DNA of 64,000 bases from DAIQNV01 sp036788215 (GCA_036788215.1 DAIQNV010000003.1:1-64000); one strand, 5' to 3'. Counted from the stretch's first letter, positions 1 to 8,698 are shown. Made by a program: numbers and translations. The notes: generated by a model from the letters alone, not told the origin.

Positions 1-3000
1 GCCAAGCAGGTGATTCATCGCCTGGCGGGGTGCTGGCGGCACTGGGGGGAGACGCACGGGTACTTTGACTCGAAGGCGGATGCGCAGGCGTTCTACGACG
101 AGCTGGCGTACATGCTGACGCACCAGATGGCGGCGCCGAACTCGCCCCAGTGGTTCAACACCGGCCTCGAGTGGGCGTACGGGATCAACGGGCCGGCGCA
201 GGGTCACTGGATCGCGGACCACAAGACGGGCGAATTGCGCCTCGCGGAGGATGCGTACACGCACCCGCAGCCTCACGCGTGCTTTATTCAGAGCGTGAGC
301 GATGACCTCGTCAACGATGGCGGGATCATGGGTCTTTGGACGCGTGAGGCTCGGCTCTTCAAGTATGGGTCGGGGACGGGGACGAACTTCAGTTCGCTGC
401 GGGCGGAGGGTGAGCCCCTGTCGGGCGGCGGGAAGTCTTCGGGCCTGATGAGCTGGCTGAAGATCGGCGACCGGGCGGCGTCGGCCATCAAGAGCGGCGG
501 GACGACGCGGCGGGCGGCGAAGATGGTGTGCCTGGACATGGACCACCCGGACATCCACTCCTTCGTGAACTGGAAGGTGCGGGAGGAGATCAAGGTGGCG
601 GCGCTGGTCGAGGGGATGAAGGCGATCGCGGGGACGAAGGCGAGCGGGCTCGACAACGAGACGATCGGGGAGACCGCGGCCCGGCTGGGGCTGAAGCTCG
701 ATTACGACTTCAACGGCGAGGCGTACCTGACCGTGAGCGGTCAGAACAGCAACAACTCGGTGCGTATCCCGGACGCGTTCTTTGACGCGGTGGACGCGGG
801 GTCGAAGTGGGAGACGCGCTTCCGCACGACGGGGGAGGTGGCGCGGAGCTTTGACGCCCGGGACCTGTGGAACGACATCGCGTACGCGGCGTGGCGGTGC
901 GCGGACCCCGGGGTGCAGTTTGACACCACCATCAACGCGTGGCATACCTGCCCGGCGGGTGGTCGGATCAACGCATCGAACCCGTGCAGCGAGTACATGT
1001 TCCTCGACAACACGGCGTGCAACCTGGCTTCGCTGAACGTGATGAAGTTCTACGACTCGAAGACGCGGGCCTTCGATGTGGAGGGGTACGAGCACGCGAT
1101 CGACCTGTGGACGATCGTTCTCGAGATCAGCGTGTTGATGGCGGCGTTCCCGTCGAGGGAGGTCGCGGAGCTGAGCTGGCAGTATCGCACGCTGGGGCTG
1201 GGGTACGCGAACCTCGGGGCGATGCTGATGCAGGCGGGCGTGCCCTATGACTCGGAGGAGGGACGGGCGATCTGCAGTTGCCTGTCGGCGATCCTGACGG
1301 GTCGGTCGTATCGGCAGAGCGCGATCTTGGCGGGCGAGCTGGGGGCGTTTGCCGGGTACAAGGCGAACCAGGAGTCGATGCTGCGGGTGGTGCGGAACCA
1401 CCGGCTGGCGGCGCACGGGCAGGACCGCTCGAGCGACAAGTACGAGAGCCTGCGTATCCGTCCGGTGCCGATCGACCACGGGGTGGTCGAGTCGGGCCGG
1501 GTGCCTGTGAAGAACAGCCTGGAGCTGCTGCGGCACGCGACGAAGGCGTGGGACGAGGCGTACACGCTCGGGACCAAGCACGGGTACCGGAATGCGCAGA
1601 CGACGGTGATCGCGCCGACGGGGACGATCGGTCTCCTGATGGACTGCGACACGACGGGCGTGGAGCCGGACTTTGCCCTGGTGAAGTTCAAGAAGCTGGC
1701 GGGGGGCGGGTACTTCAAGATCGCGAACGCGAGCGTGAAGCCGGCGCTCGAGGCTTTGGGCTACACGGGCGAGCAGGTGCGGGAGATGCTGACGTATCTC
1801 CTTGGGACGCTCGACCTCGATGTGCCGATGCCCTGCGATGCGGCGGCGGAGAAGGCGGGCGTGCAGCGGGGGATGACGCTCTCGCAGTGGCTGCGGACGA
1901 AGGGGGCGAGCGAGGCGGACCTCTCGAAGATCAAGGACGGGCTGCCGGGGGTCTTCGAGCTCGGGTTCGCGTTCAGCGCGTGGGGCCTGGGCGATGAGGC
2001 GCTGGAGCGGCTGGGGATCGACCCCGAGAAGGCGAAGGGTGACTTCTCCTTCAACGCTCTGAAGGCTCTTGGGCTGAAGTCGTCGCACATCGAGGTGTTG
2101 AACGAGATGGTGTGCGGGACGCAGACGCTCGAGGGGGCGCCGCACCTGAAGGATGAGCATTTGCCGGTGTTCGACTGTGCGAACACCTGCGGGAAGCTCG
2201 GGAAGCGGTTCATCGCGCCCGAGGGGCACATCCGGATGATGGCGGCGGCGCAGCCCTTTATCAGCGGGGCGATCAGCAAGACGATCAACCTGCCTCATGA
2301 CGCGAGCCTCGCGGACATCAAGGGGTGCTACCGGCTGAGCTGGGAGCTCGGGCTCAAGGCGAACGCTTTGTACCGCGACGGGTGCAAGCTGAGCCAGCCC
2401 TTGAACGTGAAGTCGGACGCGACGCTTGAGGACGACGAGGACGCGGACGACCTGGCGGCGGCGCTCGACGAGGTGGCGGAGCAGACGGCGGAGGTCGCGA
2501 AGGCGGTCTCGGCGGGCGATGCGGCCGCGGCGAGCGAGGAGACGGTGAAGATCGTGCACCGGCCGATGCGTCGGCGGCTGAGCGATACGCGCCGGTCGAT
2601 CACGCACAAGTTCAATGTCGCGGGGCACGAGGGGTACCTGACGGTCGGGTGCTACGACGACGGCCAGCCCGGCGAATTGTTCATCACGATGGCGAAGGAG
2701 GGGTCGACGATCGGCGGGCTGATGGACAGCCTGGGGACCGCGACGAGCGTGGCGCTGCAGTACGGGGTGCCCTTGGAGAGCATGGTGCGGAAGTTCACGC
2801 ACCAGCGGTTCGAGCCGGCGGGGATGACGACGAACGCGGACATCCCGTTCGCGAAGAGCCTTGTCGATTACATCTTCCGGTGGATGGGGATGCAGTTCAT
2901 CCCGGGGTATCGCGAGGCGAACGCGCCGAAGCGGGCGTCGAAGTCGGGGACGGGGACGGTTGAACTGGGCGTCGGGCGCATGGGCGCGGAACGGGGCACG

Positions 3001-3294
3001 CAAGGAGGCCGGTCATGGACGGACGGCGGCGATGCGGATCAGGACGACGGGCAGCCGGTCGGGATGCCGGCGAGCGGCGGGATGGCGACGGGTGGGGCGG
3101 GCTCCCGGCGGATCGGTTCGGGCGACGGGACGCAGGGCGCCGTCGGTCACCAGGCTTCGGGCTCGGCCCTCTCGGACGCTCTGGGCGATGCGATGGGGGA
3201 TGCGCCGCCCTGCGAGGTGTGCGGGACGATCACGGTTCGGAACGGGACGTGCTACCGGTGCCTGAACTGCGGGCACAGCATGGGGTGCAGTTGA
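1..3294 (+). CDS. nrdJ: Adenosylcobalamin-dependent (class II) ribonucleotide reductase, 5'-truncated by window
   Basis: It reduces ribonucleotides to deoxyribonucleotides using a B12-derived thiyl radical. The frame is open to base 1, so the N-terminus lies outside the window; 1097 codons are visible. Numbering from base 1, I see a redox cysteine at codon 94 (context PHACF), the NPCSE motif at codons 327-331 with the radical Cys at 329 and its Asn/Glu partners, and a second redox Cys at 340 (NTACNLASL). The C-terminus has a low-complexity Gly/Ala/Ser linker and then a cysteine cluster (C1071, C1074, C1084, C1087, C1090, C1096), as in the swinging C-terminal arm of NrdJ enzymes. A strong terminator follows 80 bases downstream, so this ends a transcription unit. 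The family call is secure; whether the substrate is the di- or triphosphate is not decided here. Confidence 0.95.
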   Translation, partial: AKQVIHRLAGCWRHWGETHGYFDSKADAQAFYDELAYMLTHQMAAPNSPQWFNTGLEWAYGINGPAQGHWIADHKTGELRLAEDAYTHPQPHACFIQSVSDDLVNDGGIMGLWTREARLFKYGSGTGTNFSSLRAEGEPLSGGGKSSGLMSWLKIGDRAASAIKSGGTTRRAAKMVCLDMDHPDIHSFVNWKVREEIKVAALVEGMKAIAGTKASGLDNETIGETAARLGLKLDYDFNGEAYLTVSGQNSNNSVRIPDAFFDAVDAGSKWETRFRTTGEVARSFDARDLWNDIAYAAWRCADPGVQFDTTINAWHTCPAGGRINASNPCSEYMFLDNTACNLASLNVMKFYDSKTRAFDVEGYEHAIDLWTIVLEISVLMAAFPSREVAELSWQYRTLGLGYANLGAMLMQAGVPYDSEEGRAICSCLSAILTGRSYRQSAILAGELGAFAGYKANQESMLRVVRNHRLAAHGQDRSSDKYESLRIRPVPIDHGVVESGRVPVKNSLELLRHATKAWDEAYTLGTKHGYRNAQTTVIAPTGTIGLLMDCDTTGVEPDFALVKFKKLAGGGYFKIANASVKPALEALGYTGEQVREMLTYLLGTLDLDVPMPCDAAAEKAGVQRGMTLSQWLRTKGASEADLSKIKDGLPGVFELGFAFSAWGLGDEALERLGIDPEKAKGDFSFNALKALGLKSSHIEVLNEMVCGTQTLEGAPHLKDEHLPVFDCANTCGKLGKRFIAPEGHIRMMAAAQPFISGAISKTINLPHDASLADIKGCYRLSWELGLKANALYRDGCKLSQPLNVKSDATLEDDEDADDLAAALDEVAEQTAEVAKAVSAGDAAAASEETVKIVHRPMRRRLSDTRRSITHKFNVAGHEGYLTVGCYDDGQPGELFITMAKEGSTIGGLMDSLGTATSVALQYGVPLESMVRKFTHQRFEPAGMTTNADIPFAKSLVDYIFRWMGMQFIPGYREANAPKRASKSGTGTVELGVGRMGAERGTQGGRSWTDGGDADQDDGQPVGMPASGGMATGGAGSRRIGSGDGTQGAVGHQASGSALSDALGDAMGDAPPCEVCGTITVRNGTCYRCLNCGHSMGCS

Positions 3295-3375
3295 TGCGTT
3301 GACTGGGAGAATCTGACTGCTGGAATCGGGGGGTAATCCTCCCTCCCTCCCTCCCCGCCTCCCGATTCCGCTTGA

Positions 3376-3414
3376 GCCCCCGGGCGCACCACCACCGCCC
3401 GGGGGCGTCTTTTT
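3376..3414 (+). terminator. Rho-independent terminator after nrdJ
   Basis: A perfect 10-bp stem (3377-3386 with 3396-3405) closes a 9-nt CACCACCAC loop and is followed by CGTCTTTTT. It sits downstream of the reductase stop codon. Confidence 0.9.
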
Positions 3415-3512
3415 GCGCTCGCGGGAGGGGGTCGCGGGGGTGTTTTGAAGAAGTGCCAGCAATTTTTGGGAAAAAGTGCTTTGGCGGGGGTGGAGTTGGC
3501 TATGCTGTGGTC

Positions 3513-3615
3513 ATCGCGGCTTAAGTGCTGCGGGAGAGACCGAGTCCTAGGTAGGGCGAGAGAGATACCGAACGACACACACCCCTAGGTTTTGGCCTGG
3601 GGGTGGTTCGTTTTT
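3513..3615 (+). ncRNA. Candidate small RNA between nrdJ terminator and flavin reductase
   Basis: The 375-base gap after the reductase has no ORF I would accept. A TATGCT hexamer at 3501-3506 could be a -10 box. A second terminator-like hairpin lies at 3580-3605: a 10-bp stem with one G-T pair, loop TTTTGG, then GTTCGTTTTTG. Between them is about 100 nt carrying two CCTAGG palindromes. Promoter plus terminator with no reading frame suggests a small transcript of unknown function. No known RNA family was recognised, and no good -35 box is visible. Confidence 0.35.
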
Positions 3616-3622
3616 GGGGGGG

Positions 3623-3646
3623 GAAGCCACGAAGCCACGAAGCCAC
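3623..3646 (+). repeat. Three tandem copies of an 8-bp repeat (GAAGCCAC)
   Basis: Exact head-to-tail copies lie at 3623-3630, 3631-3638 and 3639-3646, followed by a degraded AAAG. They sit just downstream of the second terminator hairpin and before the 3' end of the minus-strand flavin reductase gene. Probably a slippage-prone microsatellite. Confidence 0.8.
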
Positions 3647-3669
3647 AAAGGGATCGAGGGGTGGGGGGG

Positions 3670-4371
3670 TCATTGGGATGGGTTGAGGGCTGCTCGGCCT
3701 CTTGGGAGGTCGAACAAGGCCGTCGTGCGGGCGTAGGTGGGGCCGCCCATGCGGGCGATGGCGTCGAGGCGGGCGGGGTCGATGTGGAGGCGATCGTTGA
3801 CCAGGCCCTCGTGGGCGAAGGCGTGGACGACGCGGCCCACGACGAGGTTGGCGCCGCCCGGGGTGCCATCGGCGAAGCGGAGGACATGCTCGGTGCGGCA
3901 CTCGAAGCCGAACGGGGCCTCGGCGACGCGGGGGGCGGGGATGGCGTGGCTGGGGGTGGGGGTGAGGCCGGTGAGTTCGAACTCGGACTCGCCCTGCGGG
4001 AGGTCTTCGCCCGCGGCGGCGACCTGGCGGGCGAGGGCGTAGCTGGCGATATTGACGACGAAGCAGCCGGTGCCTCCCTCACTTTCCGGTAAAGCGTTCG
4101 TGAGTGAGTGCTTGGGCGCTCCGTTCAGATCGTTGGCGGGGCAGAAGGAGACGAGCCAGGGCTCGGCGCCGACGCCGTTGAAGAAGGAGTAGGGGGCGAG
4201 GTTGTGTCGTCCCTCTCGGTCGACGGTGGAGATGAACCCGATGGGTCTTGGGACGATGGCGCCGACCATGAGTTTGTAGCGTTCGGCGTGGGAGAGTTCG
4301 GCGGGGTTGAACTCGACCGTTGGTGGTGTGGGTGCGCGGGTGCTCTGGGGGGAGTTGTTGGAAGATGGCAT
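3670..4371 (-). CDS. Flavin reductase family protein (FMN-binding split barrel)
   Basis: A 233-residue protein of the flavin reductase-like, FMN-binding split-barrel family, which reduces flavin with NAD(P)H or uses bound FMN. The family core is visible from about residue 30: VGAIVPRPIGFIST, then NLAPYSFFNGVGAEP and a GGTGCFVVNIAS stretch. I chose the ATG at 4371 because homology begins just after it. The upstream in-frame extension overlaps a folded RNA and its terminator and looks non-coding. No Shine-Dalgarno is visible; a TACCAT hexamer ends 5 nt before the ATG, suggesting a leaderless transcript. It converges on the reductase gene. The physiological partner is unknown. Confidence 0.85.
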   Translation of the reverse strand: MPSSNNSPQSTRAPTPPTVEFNPAELSHAERYKLMVGAIVPRPIGFISTVDREGRHNLAPYSFFNGVGAEPWLVSFCPANDLNGAPKHSLTNALPESEGGTGCFVVNIASYALARQVAAAGEDLPQGESEFELTGLTPTPSHAIPAPRVAEAPFGFECRTEHVLRFADGTPGGANLVVGRVVHAFAHEGLVNDRLHIDPARLDAIARMGGPTYARTTALFDLPRGRAALNPSQ

Positions 4372-4376
4372 GGGTG

Positions 4377-4382
4377 ATGGTA
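4377..4382 (-). promoter_or_regulatory. Possible -10 box (TACCAT) for leaderless flavin reductase mRNA
   Basis: On the minus strand TACCAT is followed by CACCC and then the ATG at 4371. This matches the TANNNT-then-start pattern at other genes in this window. It lies downstream of the terminator of the neighbouring RNA candidate, so the gene would have its own promoter. Confidence 0.4.
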
Positions 4383-4389
4383 GAGGGCG

Positions 4390-4640
4390 CAGAAAGAGAG
4401 CCGACGAGCGCTGGGCCCGTCGGCTCTGGGGCTTCCCAGCGATCTCCGCACTGCCCGTGCTGGGGGTGAGGGTGTCGGGCGGCTCTGGGGGGGCCAGCCC
4501 GACGCCAGGCAGTGCGGTCTTGGGGCGACCGCTGGGTCGGTGAGCTTCTCTTCCCGAGGGTCCTTTCGGACCCTGGTTGACTTCCCGTGTGACTGTGGGC
4601 GGGTTTCGCCCTCGTCGCCCTGAGGAACGGAGGGTGGGGG
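4390..4640 (-). ncRNA. Candidate structured RNA of about 250 nt, unknown family
   Basis: The 428-base gap between the flavin reductase and the next gene holds nested helices best read on the minus strand. In plus coordinates they are 4435-4441 with 4530-4536 (7 bp), enclosing 4446-4455 with 4508-4517 (10 bp), enclosing 4474-4480 with 4497-4503 (7 bp). A separate 7-bp hairpin at 4557-4574 is capped by GAAA on the minus strand, a GNRA tetraloop, and a 5-bp hairpin lies at 4597-4611. The 3' end is a 10-bp terminator hairpin (4397-4427) followed by CTTTCT. The downstream gene seems to have its own start signal, so this may be an independent RNA gene rather than a riboswitch. I could not match RNase P, tmRNA, 6S, SRP or FMN-riboswitch boxes. 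Confidence 0.45.
4391..4427 (-). terminator. Rho-independent terminator of the structured RNA candidate
   Basis: A perfect 10-bp stem (4397-4406 with 4418-4427) with an 11-nt loop is followed on the minus strand by CTTTCTG. There is no T-run on the plus strand, which fixes the orientation. Confidence 0.65.
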
Positions 4641-4799
4641 GCGGGCTCACGGTCTGTCGCGGAAAAATGTGGCGTGGTTTTCAATCGGGGAAAGTGCCGG
4701 TGGGTGGGGTGCTGGGATTCGGGGGTGTCGCGGGCCCGGTTGTGGTGGAAAGCGGGCGCGGGCTGCGGCGTGGGGCGGGCGGTTGTGCAAAGATGGGTC

Positions 4800-5609
4800 A
4801 TGGCGACACCGCACCGCGTGACCTGGTCGGCCCTCTTGGGGAAGTGGACCGACTTTGCGAAGTCGGCGGTGGCTCTGCCCACGGAGGGTGAGGGGGGGCG
4901 GTGGAGGCGGGCGGTGGCGCCGATCGTTGGGTTGCAGGCGGTGACGCATGCGCTCGGGGAGCTGGGGGAACTGACGGAGCCCAGCGATCGGGCGTCGGCG
5001 CTCGACCGGGCGGAGCTGTTGATCCGGACGCACACGAAGGAGCTGCACGAGATCTGGTCGGGGCTGGAGCTGCCTCCGGAGCTGGTGGAGGTTTTGGAGG
5101 ATGCGGCGGGGGCGCTGGTGCTGGCGTCGTCGGCGGGGCTGGAGTGGATCGTCGAGGCGGAGCGGGCGGAGTTCGGGCATCCGGGGGCGATCGGGGCGGC
5201 GGCGGTGGAGATGGGGTTCGGGGGGGATCTCTTTTTGCCGACGCCCGGTGTGCGCCTGTTCCGGGGTTCGGTGGCGGGGTTTGCGAAGGGCCCGGGGGGC
5301 GGGGAGCCCGGGGAGATGGTGGAGGCGCTGGTGACGGCGTTTCTGACCGAGCGGGACGAGGGGGCGGTGGGGATGGCGGAGCGGCGCAGCGGGGGACGGC
5401 AGGTGTACCGGCAGTTCGACTTTGCCAAGGGCGGCCCGGTGCGGGATGTGATCGCGCCCCTGGACGGTGAGCCTTTGGCGGGTCAGCCTTTGCTGGTGCC
5501 TGTGGTCTTGGGTGGTGAGGTGCAGGCGGTGACGCTGCCTCCGAGGGCGGGGAAGGGGATTGAGGATTTGCCGGTGGTGGAGTGGGGGGGGGAAGGGGCA
5601 GAGGGGTAA
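4800..5609 (+). CDS. Hypothetical protein, 269 aa
   Basis: I do not recognise this protein. The ATG at 4800 begins MATPHRVTW and the frame is maintained to TAA. The N-terminal half is rich in Leu/Ala/Glu and probably helical (about residues 40-120). The C-terminal half is mixed, with GGDLFLPTPGVRLFRGS around residue 140 and a FDFAKGGPVRD stretch near 205. There is no signal peptide or membrane segment, so it is probably cytoplasmic. It diverges from the structured RNA and flavin reductase and converges on an aminotransferase, so it looks monocistronic. It is called on frame length, codon use and neatly closed boundaries. Confidence 0.65.
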   Translation: MATPHRVTWSALLGKWTDFAKSAVALPTEGEGGRWRRAVAPIVGLQAVTHALGELGELTEPSDRASALDRAELLIRTHTKELHEIWSGLELPPELVEVLEDAAGALVLASSAGLEWIVEAERAEFGHPGAIGAAAVEMGFGGDLFLPTPGVRLFRGSVAGFAKGPGGGEPGEMVEALVTAFLTERDEGAVGMAERRSGGRQVYRQFDFAKGGPVRDVIAPLDGEPLAGQPLLVPVVLGGEVQAVTLPPRAGKGIEDLPVVEWGGEGAEG

Positions 5610-5635
5610 GGGGCGGAGGGGCGGAGATCTCCGGT

Positions 5636-5677
5636 CTCAGATCTCAGACCTCAGATCTCAGATCTCAGATCTCAGAT
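5636..5677 (+). repeat. Six tandem copies of a 7-bp repeat (CTCAGAT)
   Basis: Copies start at 5636, 5643 (CTCAGAC), 5650, 5657, 5664 and 5671. A related AGATCTC precedes the array and TCGAGATCT follows it. It fills the gap between two convergent genes and stands out as AT-richer than its surroundings. A variable-number tandem repeat is likely. Confidence 0.9.
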
Positions 5678-5692
5678 TCGAGATCTGGGACT

Positions 5693-6886
5693 TCACGGTC
5701 TTGCGCTCAGGGCTTCGCGGAGGTTGGTGGCGGCTTGGGTGAGGGTCGCTTCGGTTTTGCAGAAGGCGAAGCGGAGGAGGTGGCGGCCTTCTTCGGGGTG
5801 GCGGTAGAAGGCGGTGGGGGGGATGGTGGCGACGCGGGCGTGCTCGATGAGCCAGTGGCACAGAGCGACGTCGTCCTTGAGGCCCAGGGGCTCTGAGACG
5901 CGGGTGTGGTCGGCGAGGATGAAGTAGCCCCCCCGGGGCGGGGCGAAGGTGAAGCCCAGGTCGGTGAGGGTCCGCGCGAGCAGGTCGCGGCGGCGTTGGA
6001 AGCTTCTGGAGAAGTCCTTGAAGTAGGCGTCGTGGTCCGGGCCCGGGGTGAGGGCTTCGGCGGCGGCGTGCTGGAGCGGGGTGGCGATCGCGAAGTTGAT
6101 GAACTGGTGGGCGGCGCGGATGGCGGCGGTGAGGTCGGGGGGGGCGATGGCCCAGCCGATCTTCCAGCCCGTGAGGCTGAAGGCCTTGCCGAAGGAGCCC
6201 AGGGTGATGGTGCGTTCGCGCATCCCGGGGAGGCCGGCGATCGAGATGTGCTCCGCGTCGTCGAAGACGAGCCGGTCGTAGACCTCGTCCGCGAGGACGA
6301 TGAGGTCGTTCTCGATGGCAAGGTCGGCGATGGTCTGGAGTTCAGCGGCGCTGAAGACCTTGCCGGTGGGGTTGTGGGGCGTGTTGACGAGGATGCCCCT
6401 CGTCCTGTCGGTGATGGCGGAGGCGAGCTCGGCGGGGTCGAAGGCGAAGGTGCCCTCGGGCTGGTGGCGGAGGGGGACGCAGACCGTGCGGGCGCCGGCG
6501 AGGGCGGCATCGGCGGCGTAGGCGTCGTACCAGGGTTCGAAGACGACGATCTCGTCCCCGGGCTCGAAGAGGCCCAGGTGGCATGAGGCGAGGGCGCCGG
6601 TGCAGCCGGCGGTGACGGTGATCTCGGTGTCGGGGTCGGGGGTGAACCCCAGAGTGCGGGCGGCGCTGGTCGCGAGGGCCTTCCTGAGGGCGGGGACGCC
6701 CGGCATGGGGGCGTACTGGTTGGGGTGGTCGCGCATGGCCCGGTTCGCCGCGTCCTTGATGAAGTCTGGCCCGTCGAAGTCGGGCATGCCCTGGCCCAGG
6801 TTGACCGCCCCGGCGGCGGTGGCGCGGGCGGTGATGTCGGCGAAGATGGTGGTGCCGAAGGGGCGGAGTCGTGTGGCGGTGCGCAT
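5693..6886 (-). CDS. PLP-dependent class I/II aminotransferase
   Basis: A 397-residue fold-type I aminotransferase resembling the kynurenine/methionine/glutamine aminotransferases. It transfers an amino group from an amino acid to a 2-oxo acid. Visible hallmarks are NLGQGMPDFDGP near the N-terminus, TAGCTGAL for the phosphate-binding turn, NTPHNPTGKVF, LADEVYDRL, and the Schiff-base lysine K234 in SFGKAFSLTGWKIGW. The ATG at 6886 is preferred over one 27 bases upstream because homology starts at RLRPFGTTIF. A TACAAC hexamer ends 7 nt upstream of it. The gene stands alone between a tandem repeat and a divergent chemoreceptor. Exact substrate not determined. Confidence 0.9.
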   Translation of the reverse strand: MRTATRLRPFGTTIFADITARATAAGAVNLGQGMPDFDGPDFIKDAANRAMRDHPNQYAPMPGVPALRKALATSAARTLGFTPDPDTEITVTAGCTGALASCHLGLFEPGDEIVVFEPWYDAYAADAALAGARTVCVPLRHQPEGTFAFDPAELASAITDRTRGILVNTPHNPTGKVFSAAELQTIADLAIENDLIVLADEVYDRLVFDDAEHISIAGLPGMRERTITLGSFGKAFSLTGWKIGWAIAPPDLTAAIRAAHQFINFAIATPLQHAAAEALTPGPDHDAYFKDFSRSFQRRRDLLARTLTDLGFTFAPPRGGYFILADHTRVSEPLGLKDDVALCHWLIEHARVATIPPTAFYRHPEEGRHLLRFAFCKTEATLTQAATNLREALSARP

Positions 6887-7123
6887 GGTCTCCGTTGTAC
6901 CGGAACAGGGCATGGGGTGTGTGTCTCGGCTCGATCCGGGGAGGGCTGAGGTGAACGCCCTTGCGGCGCTTCACGCGAACCGGGGGTGATCCGGCGCGAG
7001 GGGTGGGTACGGGGACTGGTGGCGCTGCAACGGACCCCGGGATCGGTCGATGGGGTGGTGTCGCGCCCCGTCCGGGGGCTGGCGCCCGATTCGTTTTCCG
7101 CGAGCACTGAACGGACCACGCGC

Positions 7124-8575
7124 ATGAGCCTGAACCAGCAGTCGGATGGGGTTCTCGACCGGTCGCCCGATCAGGACGGGCGTGGGCCCGGGCTGGGCGA
7201 GAGGCTCGCGGGCCTGCGCGCCGTCTTCGGGCGGCTGAGCGTGCAGGTGGCGCTGGTGCTGGTTGTGGCGATCGGCGCGACCGCGATCCCGGCGGTCCTT
7301 GGTACGAGGCTGGGGTGGTTCGACGGATCGACGCAGGGGCTGGCGCTGGCGATCGGGATCGCGATCGCGTGCGAGATCCTGCTGGCGGGCGGGGTGCTCG
7401 GGGTGCTGTACTTCGGCCTGTTCCGGCCCGCGAAGCGGATGCTGGGGGAGATCGGCGAGATCCTGGAGGGCGATGGTGACCTCGGGCGGCGCGTGGAGGT
7501 CGGCGGGTGCGTGGAGGTGGAGCAACTGGTCACGCGGTTCAATACGCTGCTCGGGCGCTTCGAGCGGCTGGTCGTGGCGACGAACGGTGTGGCAGAGCAG
7601 GTGGGCGAATCGTCGAGCATGCTGTACGAGGCGACGAACGAGCAGGCGCAGAGCCTGAACATGCGTCTGGGCGAAGTGGCGCAGCTCAACGAGATGACGG
7701 CGGAGATCCACGGCGCCGCGGAGGGCATCGCGCGGAACGCGACCGCGATCCAGCGGGTCGCGGAGGATGTGCGCGTGCTGATGGAGGCGGGCCGGGGCGA
7801 GGCGGACGGGGCCATCGCGGATGTTGAGGCGATCTCCGCGGCGGTCGGCGAGGCGTCGACGAGCATCGCGCTCCTGGGCGACCGGAGCGACGAGATCGGG
7901 CGGCTGACGAAGATGATCGACGACATCGCGGAGCAGACGAACCTGCTCGCGTTGAACGCGGCGATCGAGGCGGCCCGCGCGGGCGAGCACGGGCGCGGGT
8001 TCGCGGTGGTGGCGGACGAGGTGCGCAAGCTCGCGGATCGCACGAGCCAGGCGACAGCGGAGATCGGGAACTCGATCACCGCGATCCAGAACGAGACCGA
8101 GGCGGCGATCGAACGGATCGCGGTGGGCAGCGAGAGCGTGCAGAAGGGCGTGGTCCGCGTGCGGACGCTCGCGGGGAGCCTCGATGAGACGCTCGAGGGG
8201 GCCTTGTCGCTGCAGGCGGAGATCGACCAGGTGGCGGCGGCGACCGCTGAGCAGGCGGCGGCGTGCGAGAACTTCATGCAGACGTGCTCTGGGCTGAGCG
8301 GGACGATCGCGTCGCTGAGCGGGGCTTCGCAGGTGATCGGGTTGTCGATCAACGAGTTGTCCCAGAAGATCGACCAGCTGAAGAATGTCGTGAAGAGCTC
8401 GCAGTTCCGGGCCGCGGACCCGCGGGCCAACGAGGGGCGGGTGCCCCAGCACATCCCGGATCGGCGCGTCGATCCGCGGGGCAACGCCCGCCTCGCGGCG
8501 GACTTGGCGACCGAGTCGAACGCCCGGCAGGAAGAGGCGTTCGTGGGCCGGGGCTTCTTCAACAACGCGGCCTGA
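7124..8575 (+). CDS. Methyl-accepting chemotaxis-type transducer without a periplasmic sensor domain
   Basis: A 483-residue transducer. A short cytoplasmic N-terminus is followed by two membrane helices (about 38-59 and 73-99) separated by only some 13 residues, so there is no periplasmic ligand-binding domain. A HAMP-like segment follows and then a long coiled-coil signalling domain. The conserved hairpin tip is seen from about residue 270 (EQTNLLALNAAIEAARAGEH), the region that binds CheW/CheA. I chose the ATG at 7124 because the upstream extension is Arg/Pro-rich and unlike the family. No che genes are in the window. It may sense membrane or cytoplasmic signals. Confidence 0.9.
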   Translation: MSLNQQSDGVLDRSPDQDGRGPGLGERLAGLRAVFGRLSVQVALVLVVAIGATAIPAVLGTRLGWFDGSTQGLALAIGIAIACEILLAGGVLGVLYFGLFRPAKRMLGEIGEILEGDGDLGRRVEVGGCVEVEQLVTRFNTLLGRFERLVVATNGVAEQVGESSSMLYEATNEQAQSLNMRLGEVAQLNEMTAEIHGAAEGIARNATAIQRVAEDVRVLMEAGRGEADGAIADVEAISAAVGEASTSIALLGDRSDEIGRLTKMIDDIAEQTNLLALNAAIEAARAGEHGRGFAVVADEVRKLADRTSQATAEIGNSITAIQNETEAAIERIAVGSESVQKGVVRVRTLAGSLDETLEGALSLQAEIDQVAAATAEQAAACENFMQTCSGLSGTIASLSGASQVIGLSINELSQKIDQLKNVVKSSQFRAADPRANEGRVPQHIPDRRVDPRGNARLAADLATESNARQEEAFVGRGFFNNAA

Positions 8576-8692
8576 GCCCACTCTCCGGTCCGGCGAGCGG
8601 GCGGGAAGGTCGCCGGTGCCCCCCCCGCAAACGGGCGCGACCGGGGCCCCGCAAACAGGCGCGACGATGCGGTTTCCGGTGGCGTCGATCCC

Positions 8693-8698
8693 TATAGT
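8693..8698 (+). promoter_or_regulatory. Possible -10 box (TATAGT) upstream of mdh
   Basis: TATAGT lies about 145 bases before the mdh start in the 268-base gap after the transducer gene. The -35 region (GTTTCC) is weak. The same gap has a short near-duplicate of GCAAACGGGCGCGAC at about 8628 and 8651. No ORF was found in it. Confidence 0.35.

Noticed and set aside
3530..3560. Glycine-riboswitch-like GGGAGAGACC motif
   Set aside because: Only this short motif matches; the other conserved segments and a glycine gene downstream are absent.
4390..4640. FMN riboswitch upstream of the flavin reductase
   Set aside because: The conserved FMN-aptamer boxes could not be found, and the terminator is followed by a separate possible promoter.
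4372..4650. N-terminal extension of the flavin reductase frame
   Set aside because: The extension is Pro/Arg/Ser-rich, overlaps a terminator hairpin and nested RNA helices, and family homology begins only after the ATG at 4371.
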